A DNA stretch of 64,000 nucleotides from Ciona savignyi. Taxonomy: Eukaryota; Chordata; Ascidiacea; Phlebobranchia; Cionidae. Position 1 is the first letter of the stretch. Every line of letters begins with the position of its first letter. Below are positions 33,401 through 46,200 of this stretch, piece by piece. The position numbers were made by a program, and so were the translations under genes. The stretch covers positions 197,825 to 261,824 of the forward strand of contig CH000162.1 of assembly GCA_000149265.1 (NCBI GenBank), written 5' to 3'. Under the pieces are notes generated by a model. That model ran no database searches, had not been told where the DNA came from, and saw only the letters and a program-made list of their open reading frames with translations.

Positions 33401-36400
33401 ATGCAATTCATTACATATTTATGGACGAACTTTCAGTCCTTCGTTGTCGGTCGGAGTTTCCCCGAGTCCTGCCTTGTGATTCTGGCGTTATATCTGTTCA
33501 TGCACTATGGTATGGTGCTACGAAGGCTTCACAACAATGCTAGGCATCTGGACGAAGTTGCAGGAGTTGAAAAAAGAACCAAGCACTGGTTTTACGGACA
33601 TATGAAACATGTAATATGCGGCCTGATTATATTATTACATTATTTTCTATTTTTTGCAACGACAACCCTTTGAGAAACTCCACTGTCAAAGCAATGAAAT
33701 TCATAATGCAATTAATTAATTAAGTACATGAATATTCAGCATGTAAAAAAGTACAAACTACTTCCAGTATACCAACGACGAAACTGGAATGCTGCGGATA
33801 ATCCAACGATTTAAATCTTTTCCCTTGATGGTATCTCATTGGATTGGACCGGTGATGACGATTTTACAAGTTTATCATCCGGATTCTGTACATGCTGTTC
33901 TTACCAGTGGAGGTATAATAAATCGCACGGTTATGGGATATTAGGTTTTCAATTTAAAAGTTTACCTAATCCCAACTTTTCTTGGTTTCATTTATAACTG
34001 TGCTTTTTTATTTTATTCTTATTACATACATTCATACAAACTGTTTATTATAGTCATTATTATGGACAATATTCTACATACACAGTCAATGCTTTGGTAA
34101 TGTTACATTATGTATGTATACAGGGCAATAACACTACATAGCAATAATCCATTGTCCACCATCGAGTTTTAATTTTAATACAGCGAGTTTCTAGATGATT
34201 TGAATATGGTTAAATCATTAGCTATTACTTGACCATGTCGCGGAATTTAAACAACTGTATTTCAGCACCGAAAAATGACCTTGGGTATCGATTCATTCGA
34301 TCTTGGATAGGAGATGGTTTGCTTACAAGTAAAGGAAGCAAGTGGTTCAGAAATCGACGCCTTTTAACACCAGCATTTCATTATAAAGTTTTGAAGCCGT
34401 AAGCAAATTCTTTAAATGCATGGACTGTTTTTTACGAAAAAGTTATCTTTATTATAAGCTTTTTTTTTATAAAATCCTTCCTTAAGAGGATTAAGTAATT
34501 TTTTTTTAATTTTCGTTATTTTAAACTCACGTTGTAAGGTTTGGGTTACCATAGAGTGTAAATTTCCGTTATTCTATTAAAAAATATTTTTTTAATTACA
34601 GTTCTGCCCCTTAATTTATGCTTCTAAACACAATTTTAATTTAAATCCAAGCTTGATAAAAAGGAGACAAAAAGTTGTATAAATGTTTACTAGGTGTATA
34701 TGCTTTTATAAATAGCACCAACTAACTTTACCAGATACTCAGAGATATTCAATAAGAATAGTTTGGTCATGGTGGACAAGTTCAAGAAACTGTGTGGTCA
34801 ATCTGTCGAAGTTCACACACATGTTGGATTGATGACGCTGGACACCATGCTACAATGCGCTATGTCGGCGAACACGAATTGCCAGCATGTGACGTATGTG
34901 CTGTGATCATAATAGTGGTCTGAATCAGTTAATTGCACCCAACCATAACCAAACAAAATATGTCGATGCGTGAAGACGTAACAGAAAAAACATAAAAATA
35001 AAATACACATAGAATCTACTTTAAAATCATTAAAATTTTAAGTTTAGTCCAATCTTTTTAAAAAAAACATAATACCATGAATATTATTTTATCTCCAGCA
35101 ACCATCCTTACCTAATGGCAGTTAAGGAAGTAGGCGATTTGGTGATGAAGAGAATCAGGCAACCTTTGCATTTCTTTGACTGGATATACAATCTATCTGC
35201 TAACGGAAAAAGAAATAAAGTTGTTGTCAAAGTGTTGCACGATCACACTGAAAAAGTAAGTGATATCTATGTTATTTGTGGAAATAGTTAGCTTAATACC
35301 ATACAATAAGGAACGAGACTTTGAAGTGACCGAAATAATTTTTACCACTTACTAAATTCCCTAACGGTATCTGCAAGAAAATAGTAATTTATCCCCAGGT
35401 AGTACACACCAGCATTATAACAATAGTAATCTTTGGATAAACGGGTTAATATGAAGGATTACATATTCTACTAGATTATGATTCATTATTATCTCATCAG
35501 TTTGCCTGTCACACTTTTGTACAGATAATAGCAGAGCGAAAAGAAGTTCTAGCGAAAGCAGTTAAAAATGACGAAAACGATTCTGAAATGGAAGGTTTTC
35601 AAAAAATGAAAGGAAAAGCTCTCGACTTCCTGGATATTCTTCTACAAAGCAAGGTTGTGCAAAGCAATGGTTGTAATAATCATGCGTTGTCTTGTAAAAG
35701 TTTAATTTGTTACCCTGTTTCTACTTAAAACCACCGATTTTTAAACTAATACATAATTTACCTTAAAACCAAATGGAAAAGTTATTGTACAAACAAGAGT
35801 TAACTAGCTTTCTATTTGAATAAGTTTACATAAAAAAATTAATCCGCCAACACAAACAACAATCGCCAGGCAATAGCATGACAAATATATCACTTTACTT
35901 TGTTTTTTTAGTTTGGTTTTATTGAGTTAAACGTGGTATTCATTATTTAATTGCGTTCACAGATAAATTTAAAATACGCTTTTCCCAGTCATTAGTATAT
36001 ACGACTGCTTTTGTGTGTTTTACCAATTAAACATATGAATTCCTGTAATGATTAGAGTTGGTGGATTGCTGTAGGCTAGACGGTTATGTATCCTAGATCA
36101 AGATAATCTAACGATTAGGTCATAAAAGTTCGTCTTTATTTACTCACACCGAAAACCAAGAATATAGTATTAAAGTTTACGAAACTATTAATAAAACTGA
36201 CATAGATAACGACTAAGGAAAAAAACAGGAATATCTTATTAAAACTGCTCTGAGAGTAATACATGTGTGCTGATATTAAAAACGGATTTGCAACAAATGC
36301 AAAAATGAAAGTTATTCTGCAATATGGAAAGTACAACAATAGCCCTATACCGTTGCATACACGCCTTTAAAAATCGTTTGGTTATGGTGAGACAACATTG

Positions 36401-38435
36401 TAAAAAATGACCTTATTTTTTATTATTGAACCGCTTTGTCCCTTGCAACTTAAATTACCAGCTATCCGCCCTGTATGTAAACAACTAGAGGACAGTAAAT
36501 TACAACATATTTGTTATGAAATAATTTCATACTTTAACACATTATATATGCACTATGCAGGACGAAAACGGAAAAGGGCTGACGGACATCGAAATAAGAG
36601 ATGAAGTCGACACTTTTTTATTCGAGGGGCACGATACCACCGCTAGTGGTAGGTTTTGTTAAACGAGTCGTCCAAAATAAAATTCGATTTTTATGATCCA
36701 CACACTGTATGACTGTAATATCTTTAGCAACTGGAGTGTGGGCGTGCTGTCTTTTACTGTACACCTCACTTTTCGCATTGGTATCTAAGGTGTCTTCTAA
36801 ATTTAAGATCTTGTCTAATTATCTTTTCTTTCAACTTGTAAACATGAGGTGATTTACATTTCTCAATTTTGCACATTAGGTGTAATCTTGTTAACCTAAC
36901 ATTGCTCCATGCAAGTGTTATCCAATTAGATGCTTAAATTGCAGATAGATCCAACACCTCTACCGTGGACCCCAGGGTATTACTGTGCACCTGACCGAGC
37001 ATGTTTACTTTGTGTTTTTTTATGTAGCGAATTCTATGCAGGTATTGCATGGGCTCTCTACCATTTGGCGAAATATCCTGAATTCCAAACCAAATGTCGC
37101 GAAGAATTGACGGAAGTCTTGGGCGACCAGAAATACGTCGAATGGTGAAATTTTTTAATATGTTTAAAAATCTTATTTAATTTAAATGCATTTCGAATTT
37201 AGGTAAATGCCCTACTTACCTTATCAAACAAACAAAAATTTCTGAGGCGCCACACCAACTGTCGCACGCGTTGATTGAATGTAATCTAAAACTCATTTCC
37301 CAGTTAAGATTCGATTTCTATAAGACCAGGCTAGTCTGTTGCCTGCTTGAGCATGAAGTAAGTTGAATGAATCCAGGTTATTTATGTATTCCATTAAAAG
37401 TACTTCTATAACCGAGTGCAAGATCAGTAGTAACCTTTCCATGGACTTGATGTTATCGTGTTATAACCATGTTTCCCATTAACGGTAATAACTAACTTTC
37501 CACAGTTTAAACGCACATATAGCAGTGTGGACTATTACCACGAAGATAGCGTTATAACGGATAAATTTAAATATGATTCAACCAATTTCAGGAACGACCT
37601 TCCGAAATTAGAATTCCTTACGAAATTTATTAAGGAGAGTATGCGTCTTGTGCCACCTGTTTATGCAATCGGTCGAAAATTAGAGAAACCGCTCAATATA
37701 AAAGAAAAGGACTCTGAACATGAATCTACTATCCCTGCTGGAACAAACATAGGAACAAGCATATTTGCACTGCACAGACACGTAAATTTTTGGGAAAATC
37801 CAACGGTGAGTGATTGCATCGCCAAAACAAGGTGTTTACTGTTTATCCAAATTATATCCGGATTCATAAATTGATTAGACAGAGCGACAGATTTAAATAT
37901 TTTCAATGTAATGATCGCGGGTTGGTTGTTGGGTTTTATCCACATTGTAGGATCCTAGGTTAATGGTCAAACAGTTTAAAGTGTCATATACAATGGTCAA
38001 GTTATTTGGATGATTTCCACGTATGTTAAACCCACATGTGTTTTTCCTTAAACAGAAAAGCTTAACATGAACATTTTATCTTTTTCGTTTCTTGTATGTT
38101 CAATTAAATATGTATTTTCATAGGTTTTCGATCCAGAACGATTTACAAAGGAAAACATCGCAAAACGACCAGCGTTTGCTTACGTTCCATTCAGTGCTGG
38201 TTCCAGGTATCATATTTATTTAGTATCATATTTCGAAATTTTCTAAAAGTTTTCCACTTTACTCAGGAATTGCATCGGACAAAACTTCGCGATGAACGAA
38301 ATGAAAATCTGTCTTGCGCAAGTCATTCGTAATTTGCGACTGTACATTGACAGGGACTCCCCGGTTCCGAAAATGCAACCACGATTGATTTTACAGAGCG
38401 AATCAGGAATTTTTGTCAAATTCGAAAAACTCTGA
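33401..38435 (+). CDS. Cytochrome P450, CYP4 family (gene A), complete
   Basis: Eleven exons in consistent phase: 33401-33610, 33768-33912, 34266-34398, 34735-34893, 35099-35255, 35525-35653, 36561-36648, 37042-37144, 37592-37805, 38124-38206, 38267-38435; 529 aa. It has an N-terminal membrane anchor ([17 protein letters not shown], ~24-40), helix-C W-F-R-N-R, and the CYP4 I-helix signature [13 protein letters not shown] with Glu333, the residue that attaches heme covalently in CYP4 enzymes. Also ExxR (KESMR), FDPERF and the heme loop FSAGSRNCIG with Cys476. CYP4 enzymes are endoplasmic-reticulum monooxygenases, typically omega-hydroxylases of fatty acids and eicosanoids; the substrate here is unknown. 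The ATG at 33401 is preferred over an in-frame one at 33365, which lies before the likely acceptor. Tandem twin of gene B. Confidence 0.93.
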
Positions 38436-38769
38436 TGATGCAATTTTAAACAAATTAAAAATTTCATTTCTACGATAAGAACTAATTTAGAAATTAATAT
38501 CTAAATATGAATTTGTATTATTACTGACTTATTAGTGCTATAATGTGCTGTCATATTTGAGATTCTTCGTATTTTTTAACATTTTGATTTTCATTTAAAT
38601 TAAAGGTAATCATAGAAAAATAATAAAAAATATAGACTTAAGAACTATATATCTTGTCCATCGAGCTATTTTTTAATTATAGACAATAAGCTGCATGTTG
38701 TAGTTTGATTTGCTTGTCTTGCATTGTAATTACTTGATGGTACAATTATTACGTTTTGATAAGTAAAGT

Positions 38770-38869
38770 NNNNNNNNNNNNNNNNNNNNNNNNNNNNNNN
38801 NNNNNNNNNNNNNNNNNNNNNNNNNNNNNNNNNNNNNNNNNNNNNNNNNNNNNNNNNNNNNNNNNNNNN
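38770..38869. other. Assembly gap (100 N)
   Basis: A run of 100 N. The equivalent place in unit B (about 48909-48925) has only ~15 nt between the same flanks (gataagtaaagt and ttctgg), so the true gap is probably tiny. Confidence 0.95.
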
Positions 38870-40750
38870 TATTTCCTTCTGGTATTTTTCCTCGACAAAG
38901 AATTATGGTGTATAAATCTGCCGTGATTACTTTTTTGACACACGTGCTGTATAAGGTGTTCGGCCATTTATCCTATTTAAACTTTCCTTAGAAAAAGGGC
39001 TCTTATTCAAAATCTTGCCATAAAGTCTTCAATTTTTTACAACTATTTAAAAAAGACTGACTTTGTTTTTTGTTTGCCCTAAATCATTTTAAATGTGCTA
39101 CTTTAACATGGTTCAAGTATTTGTAGATGATGACCTGGTCTCACAAATGAACAGTTATTTTATTGATGTATTTGGTATCCAAACAAACTTTTGTCGGATT
39201 TGCAAATCAGAATGATGGTGCATTATAACGAAAAAGTACAAAATCACGTGTTTGCCTTTGTTAATTTATGTCATTATGTACCCGTTGAAATATTTACATT
39301 AGGACCACTTCTTCGCACTGAATATAAGCGGCTAGATAAATTGAATATAACGAATCGATGTAAGAGGTCGGTGGTAAATGGCGACACTATTTCCTTGGAT
39401 AGTAACATAACTTGAAACACCCGGTCAGCTCAATTAGTGAGATCGTCTGCAGTCATACAGTTCGTCGGCTCGCTGCACAGTTAGTTATCTTTGAGTAAGC
39501 CAATAAGCTGATCTTACCTGAATCCAATGATTGCACGGTTCTGCTATAACTTAACGAATGGCTCAGTCATATACTGTACACTGAATGATGGTGCATTATA
39601 ATCCTTAACCGCGACGGAGGGGGAGAAGTAATTAGAGAATTGGCAGCGTGACAACTCTTCCGCGTTTCTCCGTTCACGAGGATAACACATGTCTAAAGGA
39701 CATGCTATTTAAATAAAAGACTGACGGTACTACACTAGTAAAATCTATCTGAATAGTTAAAAATCCTATAAATACATGAACCGATTCATGTTTAAATGGA
39801 GCCGACTATTTATTTTGCAATGACTAAAATATACAATCCAAAATCGTTATATAAGTACTGCTGTCCTATTCAAATATACCTATATTCGTAGGATGTAACG
39901 TGTAATAGATAGAAAATGAATCACCACACTTATGTAACTGTTTTTCCGAATCACGATGTATGCATTTTTTTATTTTTAACGCCTTTTGAGTTAGTATAGG
40001 TTTAAAGTTGGATAGGCAGCCACTCTATATGTTTAAAGCAAGTGATACGCTCACATGTTACACAAACATTCAGTTGGTCTAAAGATTCTATTATACCGCT
40101 CACAGAATGGACCGACTTTGAACAGCGATTGTTTACACATGGCTTACCTTTCAAACAAATGTGGGTTACGACGACCTCGTATCACACTGTGTACGTGAGC
40201 AGTCTGTCTCGCTTGTTATGGTTCTGTCAGTTTAATCATGTTATAAATGTAAAGGTAGCGATACTAAGTTGAAAACTACTTGATGTTGCAAAGCAGACTT
40301 GCATTGCTATTCTGTATAGTAGTGTTTTTGTAGATATACCAAACACTGCTTTATATCACTGTTTAATGTTGTGCAAGTTTTAGTTGTTCTAAACGTGATT
40401 CAGCAAAAAATATATATTACTAGAATAAGTATTATTTAAAGTTTCACATAATTGCCAGAGAAAGATTCAAGCATAATACCTGCAATATTAGCTCAGATAA
40501 AAACATAACAACTGTTATGCGAAACGTATAACACTAATTCGTAGCAGTGTTACATGTAATGTTTTGCTTTAACCTATGTCGTGGCAAACGAATGCAAATC
40601 AACCTTAAACAACATTGGGCGCATTTGTAACGTGTGAGAGTTGCCTTAAGCAGTATTCTTCCACAGGGAAACGCATGCAAACGTACACTCGAGGCAAACC
40701 TTAAAGTGATTTCGTACCAGGTTTGAACTAAGCAGCAGTTGTACTTTGTA

Positions 40751-41225
40751 CAGGGTTGCCAGACGGAAAATCTGCCTTACGGCCAAACTGTGTTTGCTTT
40801 ACGGCCAAAATTCGGCCAATTTGTATCAAGTACAAAATAAACTATTTAATTTAGCCAATTGGGCTATTTATCTCTTTATTTGTTGAAAAATTGTATAATT
40901 TTAATTCCCTCCAGATTTGTCGAACCCGTTCATACACTGTATAGGAATGCCTACCGTTATTATTTTATTTCAAAACGTCATAATCAGCTTTGTGATTTGG
41001 TGAATGAGACAATTGATATTATTTACATATATATTGTTTCCCTTTATTTCTACTGTAGCGTAAAAATAATATGATGTTTTGGCTAAAAATTTGACAATAT
41101 GCTTATACGGCCAAATTCGGCCAGATTTTTCCGCACGGCCAAACTATTTTTTTCGCGTCTGGGGCGATTTTGGTACGGCCAAATTTCTGAAATTTGGCCG
41201 TGAAAAAGGCCAAATGGCAACCCTG
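40751..41225. mobile_element. hAT-like MITE upstream of gene B, 8-bp duplication, empty site in unit A
   Basis: 475 bp with ends cagggttgcca and tggcaaccctg, flanked by actttgta at 40743-40750 and 41226-41233. Inside are repeated acggccaaa(a/t)t words. Unit A at about 32310 reads through the site as gtactttgtattggtg with one copy of actttgta. The superfamily is inferred from CAGGGTTGCCA ends and 8-bp duplications. Confidence 0.93.
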
Positions 41226-43206
41226 ACTTTGTATTGGTGAAATCAGATCGCGTTGTTGTTGTTACGTCACTCTATAGATTTCATGCAAGCCGCACAGTAG
41301 CGATTACGTCAGAATTATAAATATAACGTTCTGACAAGTTTCAATTATATTTTTTAAGTCCGGTCGCCAGTACAGTTTTAATTTATAACGAAAATTCTTT
41401 TAGAAAGACTTTATTTCATTCTTTGGCGATTGTATTGCAAAAAGGAGTTTGTTTCATTTTAAATCTATGTAGGTATAAAGCATATCTAAGTTTAAATATA
41501 ATTGTAAAAACCTCTTTGTCACCCATAGGGCATGTGGTCGTGGAGCTATGAATCCACTTGCTTCAAGCCTGTGTTTATAGGCTGGGATGGATAAACTGCC
41601 AGAGAAAACATACCGTCTATTCTTTCTAGGGCGTCTCTATGTATTTATCTGCTTCGTTAAAGTGGATTGTTCATACTTAGTAGTTTGGAAATTACTGTTT
41701 TATATGTTATCATTTGATAATATTACGTCAAATAGTTCCTGCTTTTAGTATTAGTTGGTTGAAATAGCTGCGGCATAGAAACTTATGTTTATAAAAAATG
41801 CAGTCTTAAGCATTTAAGTTTGTTGAAATTGTAGCATTTGATACGTTTTAATCGAAACGTTGTTTTAGTTTAATTTAGTTGGACATTTTGACATCATAAT
41901 TTTTTTTATAATACAGACTTTATATGGAAAGCACAACTTGGTGGAAAATATTACACATATGTAAACAGTTTTACTGAACACTTACGACGCTAAAGATTTT
42001 GACTTTCCATAGTTAATTATATCTGGACATGTATAATAAATAGAGCATTATTAACCAAGACTACGTATTGGAAACGAATCTGTAAACGAGCTGTTTTAGT
42101 TTTAGGTGCTTACAATCTCAAAATTCAAAAGTTAATTGATTTAAAGGCATGTCATTTTCGCATTTCTGTTTTCGTTCTGTGTAAGTCGACACATTTTTCA
42201 ATTCAGCTTGGTATAAAATCGCGTCGAAATGGTTTAACTTAAAGTATTGCGGTGACGTTGGGTTGTTAAACGGAAATTATAAATATCCAAAATTTTATCC
42301 AATTAGACATTTGCTACCAAATTAGAACAATACGATTGTGCAAAATATATAATACATATTGTATTTCTAGAAGCAGTTTGACTTGCATAGTATTTGTAAA
42401 TATGTATAACAATCGTTTTCTTATTCCATGTCATGCAATGTGGAATGGCGAGTAGTCCCATGGAAAAGATTCAAGTTAGTAATTCATGCATAGAAGTTTA
42501 GCATTTTTTTCTAATTCAAATTTAGTTTTGTGGCCAAAATTGAACAAATGTGACTTTATCAGCGTAATCAATATTTTAACACTCTTTACCTGTTGCTTAA
42601 TCAGTACAACTCATGCGTATCGTTGCGTAGACACGATCTGAATACTTTGTTTTTAATCAATCAGCGGAGGAATTTAGGTTATTGTTATAGTTTTATTGTT
42701 CGCATCAAAAATACCAAAAAGCTATGTATAATATTCTTTAGTATGCTGTCGATTTTTTTAATTGGTCTAAGTTTTAAATCTGTCGTCAGTACTTACGTTT
42801 TAAAATGCCATTGAACTAGAATACCTTGCTATACCCGTTACGCTTTACAACCATTCAAATCACTCTAAATTAAAATAATTAATTTTCCACAACTGGTAAA
42901 ATCATGCAAGTAAATATTTTGTAAGCAAAGGGACTGGTCATAGTGTCAAAGAAGGAACCCAAAAAGTTTATTCAAAGATTATTTAAGAATTCTTACATCA
43001 ATTAAAAACCCGGCTCACTAAACGACGGCGCCGCATACCGTCTTTTCCGTCGGGAATCTCTAACCAATTAAAATTAAACAAAAAATTGTTAACAAAGTCT
43101 TAAAAACAGGTTTTAAAAATAGTGGTCGGTAACACTTGGTTGACAATCTACAGTTAATAATTTTTTACCATTTGCATTTTTGCAGATTGAAATAGAGATA
43201 TTTACA

Positions 43207-46200
43207 ATGCAATTCATTACATATTTATGGACGAACTTTCAGTCCGTCGTTGTCGGTCGGAGTTTTCCCGAGACCTGCCTTGTAATTCTGGCATTATATC
43301 TGTTCATGCACTATGGTATGGTGCTACGAAGGCTTCACAAAAATGCCAAGCATCTGGACGAAGTTGCAGGAGTTGACAAAAGAACCAAGCACTGGTTTTA
43401 CGGACACATGAAACATGTAATATGCGATCTGTTTATATTATTACATTATTTTGTATTTTTTTTGCAACGACAACCCTTTGAGAAACTGCAATGTCAAAGC
43501 AATGAAATCCATAATACAATTAAATAATTAAGTAAATGAATATTCAGCATGTAAAAAAGTATAAAACACTTTCAGTATACCAACAACGAACCTGGAATGC
43601 TGCGGTTAATCCAGCGATTAAAAACTTTTCCCTTGATGATATCTCATTGGATTGGACCGGTGATGACGATTTTACAAGTTTATCACCCGGATTCAGTGCA
43701 TGCTGTTCTTACCAGTGGAGGTATATTATACCGCTAGGTTGCGTTATATATTTTTTCAATTTAAAAGTTTCCCTAATCCCAACTTTTCTTGATTTTATTT
43801 TTAACTGTTTTTTTATTCTATTGCATATATTCCTAGATGATTTGAATATGTTTAAATCATCAGTTATTACTTGACAATGCCGATAGATTTACCCAACTAT
43901 TGTATTTCAGCACCGAAAAATGATCTTGGGTATCGCTTTCTTCGATCTTGGATAGGAGATGGTCTGCTTACAAGTAAAGGAAGCAAGTGGTTCAGAAATC
44001 GTCGCCTTTTAACACCAGCATTTCATTATAAAGTTTTAAAACCGTAAGCAAATACTTCATAATGCATGGACTGTTTTTATATTGTACAAAAATTATCTTT
44101 ATTATAAGCAAGTATGTTATTCAATTTACTATATCCAAGCATCAACTTATACCGCACTGAGGTCCATATATTTATTGTCTAAGTATTTTGTTTGGTTAAT
44201 ACTAAAAGACGGAAATATAAAGCAACGAAGATTAAGCACAAAGCGATTTAAAAATCCTTCGTAAACCATATTCCTATCAGAGAATTAAGTAACATTTTTT
44301 TGCATTTCCGTTGTTTTAAACTCACGCCGTAACGTTTGGGTTACTATTAAGTAAAACATTATGTTCTTTCTCAAGTAAATATTTTCTAATTATAGTTCTG
44401 CCCCTTAATTCATGCTTTTAAACACAATTTTAATTTAAATCCAAGCATGATAAAAAGAAAAAACCTAAAAAGTTGTATAAATGTTTACTAGGTTTGTATG
44501 CTTTTGTAAATGGTACAAACTAACTTCACCAGATACTCAGAGATATTCAACAAGAATAGCCTGGTGATGGTGGACAAATTTAAAAACCTGTGCGGTCAAT
44601 CTATAGAAGTTCACACACATGTTGGATTGATGACGCTGGACACGATGCTACAATGCGCTATGTCAGCGAATACGAATTGCCAACATGTGACGTATGTGCT
44701 TTGATGATTTAAGATAATTTTTACGACCATAGTCGTCTTAATTGGTTAATCGCACCCATCCATAGCCAAACAAAATATGTCGATGCGTGAAGACGTAACA
44801 TAAAAAAAACATAAAAAATACACATAGAATCTACTTTTAAAGTCATTAAAGTTTTAAGTTTAATGCAGTCTTTTAAAAAACTTAACACCATGAATATTAT
44901 TTTGCCTCCAGCGACCATCCTTACCTAATGGCAGTTAAGGAAGTTGGTGATTTGGTGATTAAGAGAATCAGGCAACCGTTGCATCTCTTTGATTGGATAT
45001 ACAATCTATCTGCAAACGGAAGAAGGAATAAAGTTGTTGTTAAAGTTTTGCACGACCACACTGAGAAAGTAAGTGATATCTGTGTTTTGTATTTTTGGAA
45101 ATACTTAGCTTAATACCATACAATGAAACACAATACTTTAAAGTGACCGAACTAGTTTTTATCACTTACTAAATTTCCTAACGATGTCTGCAAGAAAATA
45201 GTAATGTGGTAAACACAGCTTATTTCTAGGTTTGTAGAACACTCCAGCATTATAACACTAGTAATCTTTGAAAATAATCGTGCCGACAAACGAGTTATTA
45301 TAGCTTTTATTATGAATGATGAGATATTCGACTAGATTATGATATAATATTATCTAATCAGTTATTATGCCACACTTGTGTACAGATAATAGCAGAACGC
45401 AGAGAAGTTCTAGCGAAAGCAGTTAAAAATGACGAAAACGAATCTGGAATGGAAGGTTTTCAAAATATGAAGGGAAAAGCTCTCGACTTCTTGGATATTC
45501 TTCTACAAAGCAAGGTATGTCATGTTTTTGTTTACTTATCCAAACCTCTACACATTTTTGTTCATTTTCATGATTTATTTGATGTATGGTTCTTCTGGTT
45601 ATTTATAAATTATACACAATGCTCTATAATCTAGATAGGTTGGGAAATAATAATGCGTTGTTGTGTAATAGTTTAACTTTTTAGCCTGTTTCTACTTATC
45701 ATGCCGATTTTTAAACTGACACAAATTTACCCTAAAACAAAGCGGAAAAGTTATTATACCTATACATTATTGTACAGACAAAGGTTAACTAGCTTTCTAT
45801 TTGAAAACCACAACTATTGTCAGGCAATAGCACGACAAACATATCACTTTATCTCGTTTTTTTATTTGGCTGTTGGGTTTGATTTTATTACGTTAAACGT
45901 GGGATTCATTTTTTAATTGCGTTCGCAGATTAATTTAAAAGACGATTATCCCACTCATTAGTACAACTACCCTTGTGTGTTTTACCATTTACACATGTGA
46001 ATTCCTTTAATGATTGGAGTTGTTGGATTGCTGTTAGCTAGACGATTTTGTATTCTTGATCTAAATAAACAAATGATAATTTCATAAAATGGTATGACGA
46101 CTCCCCGTTTGATAAATCTTCTAGCGTTCTCACTTTCGCAAGGAAAAAACAGCAATATCTCATTAAAACTGCTATGAGAGTAAAATATAGGTACTGATAT

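Larger units (their letters stand above)
30640..39070 (+). repeat. Tandem segmental duplication, unit A
   Basis: Matches 39075-49168 from about 2.7 kb upstream of the P450 gene (shared gatgacctggtctcacaaatg, gagaagtaattagagaattggc) to about 0.6 kb downstream (cgacaaagaattatgg). The two units differ by insertions: a 475-bp hAT element and about 0.8 kb (41665-42478) are present only in B. Confidence 0.85.

Noticed and set aside
43536-43874. Plus ORF beginning [10 protein letters not shown]
   Set aside because: It overlaps exon 2 of gene B in a different frame. The true frame gives [13 protein letters not shown], a conserved P450 stretch.
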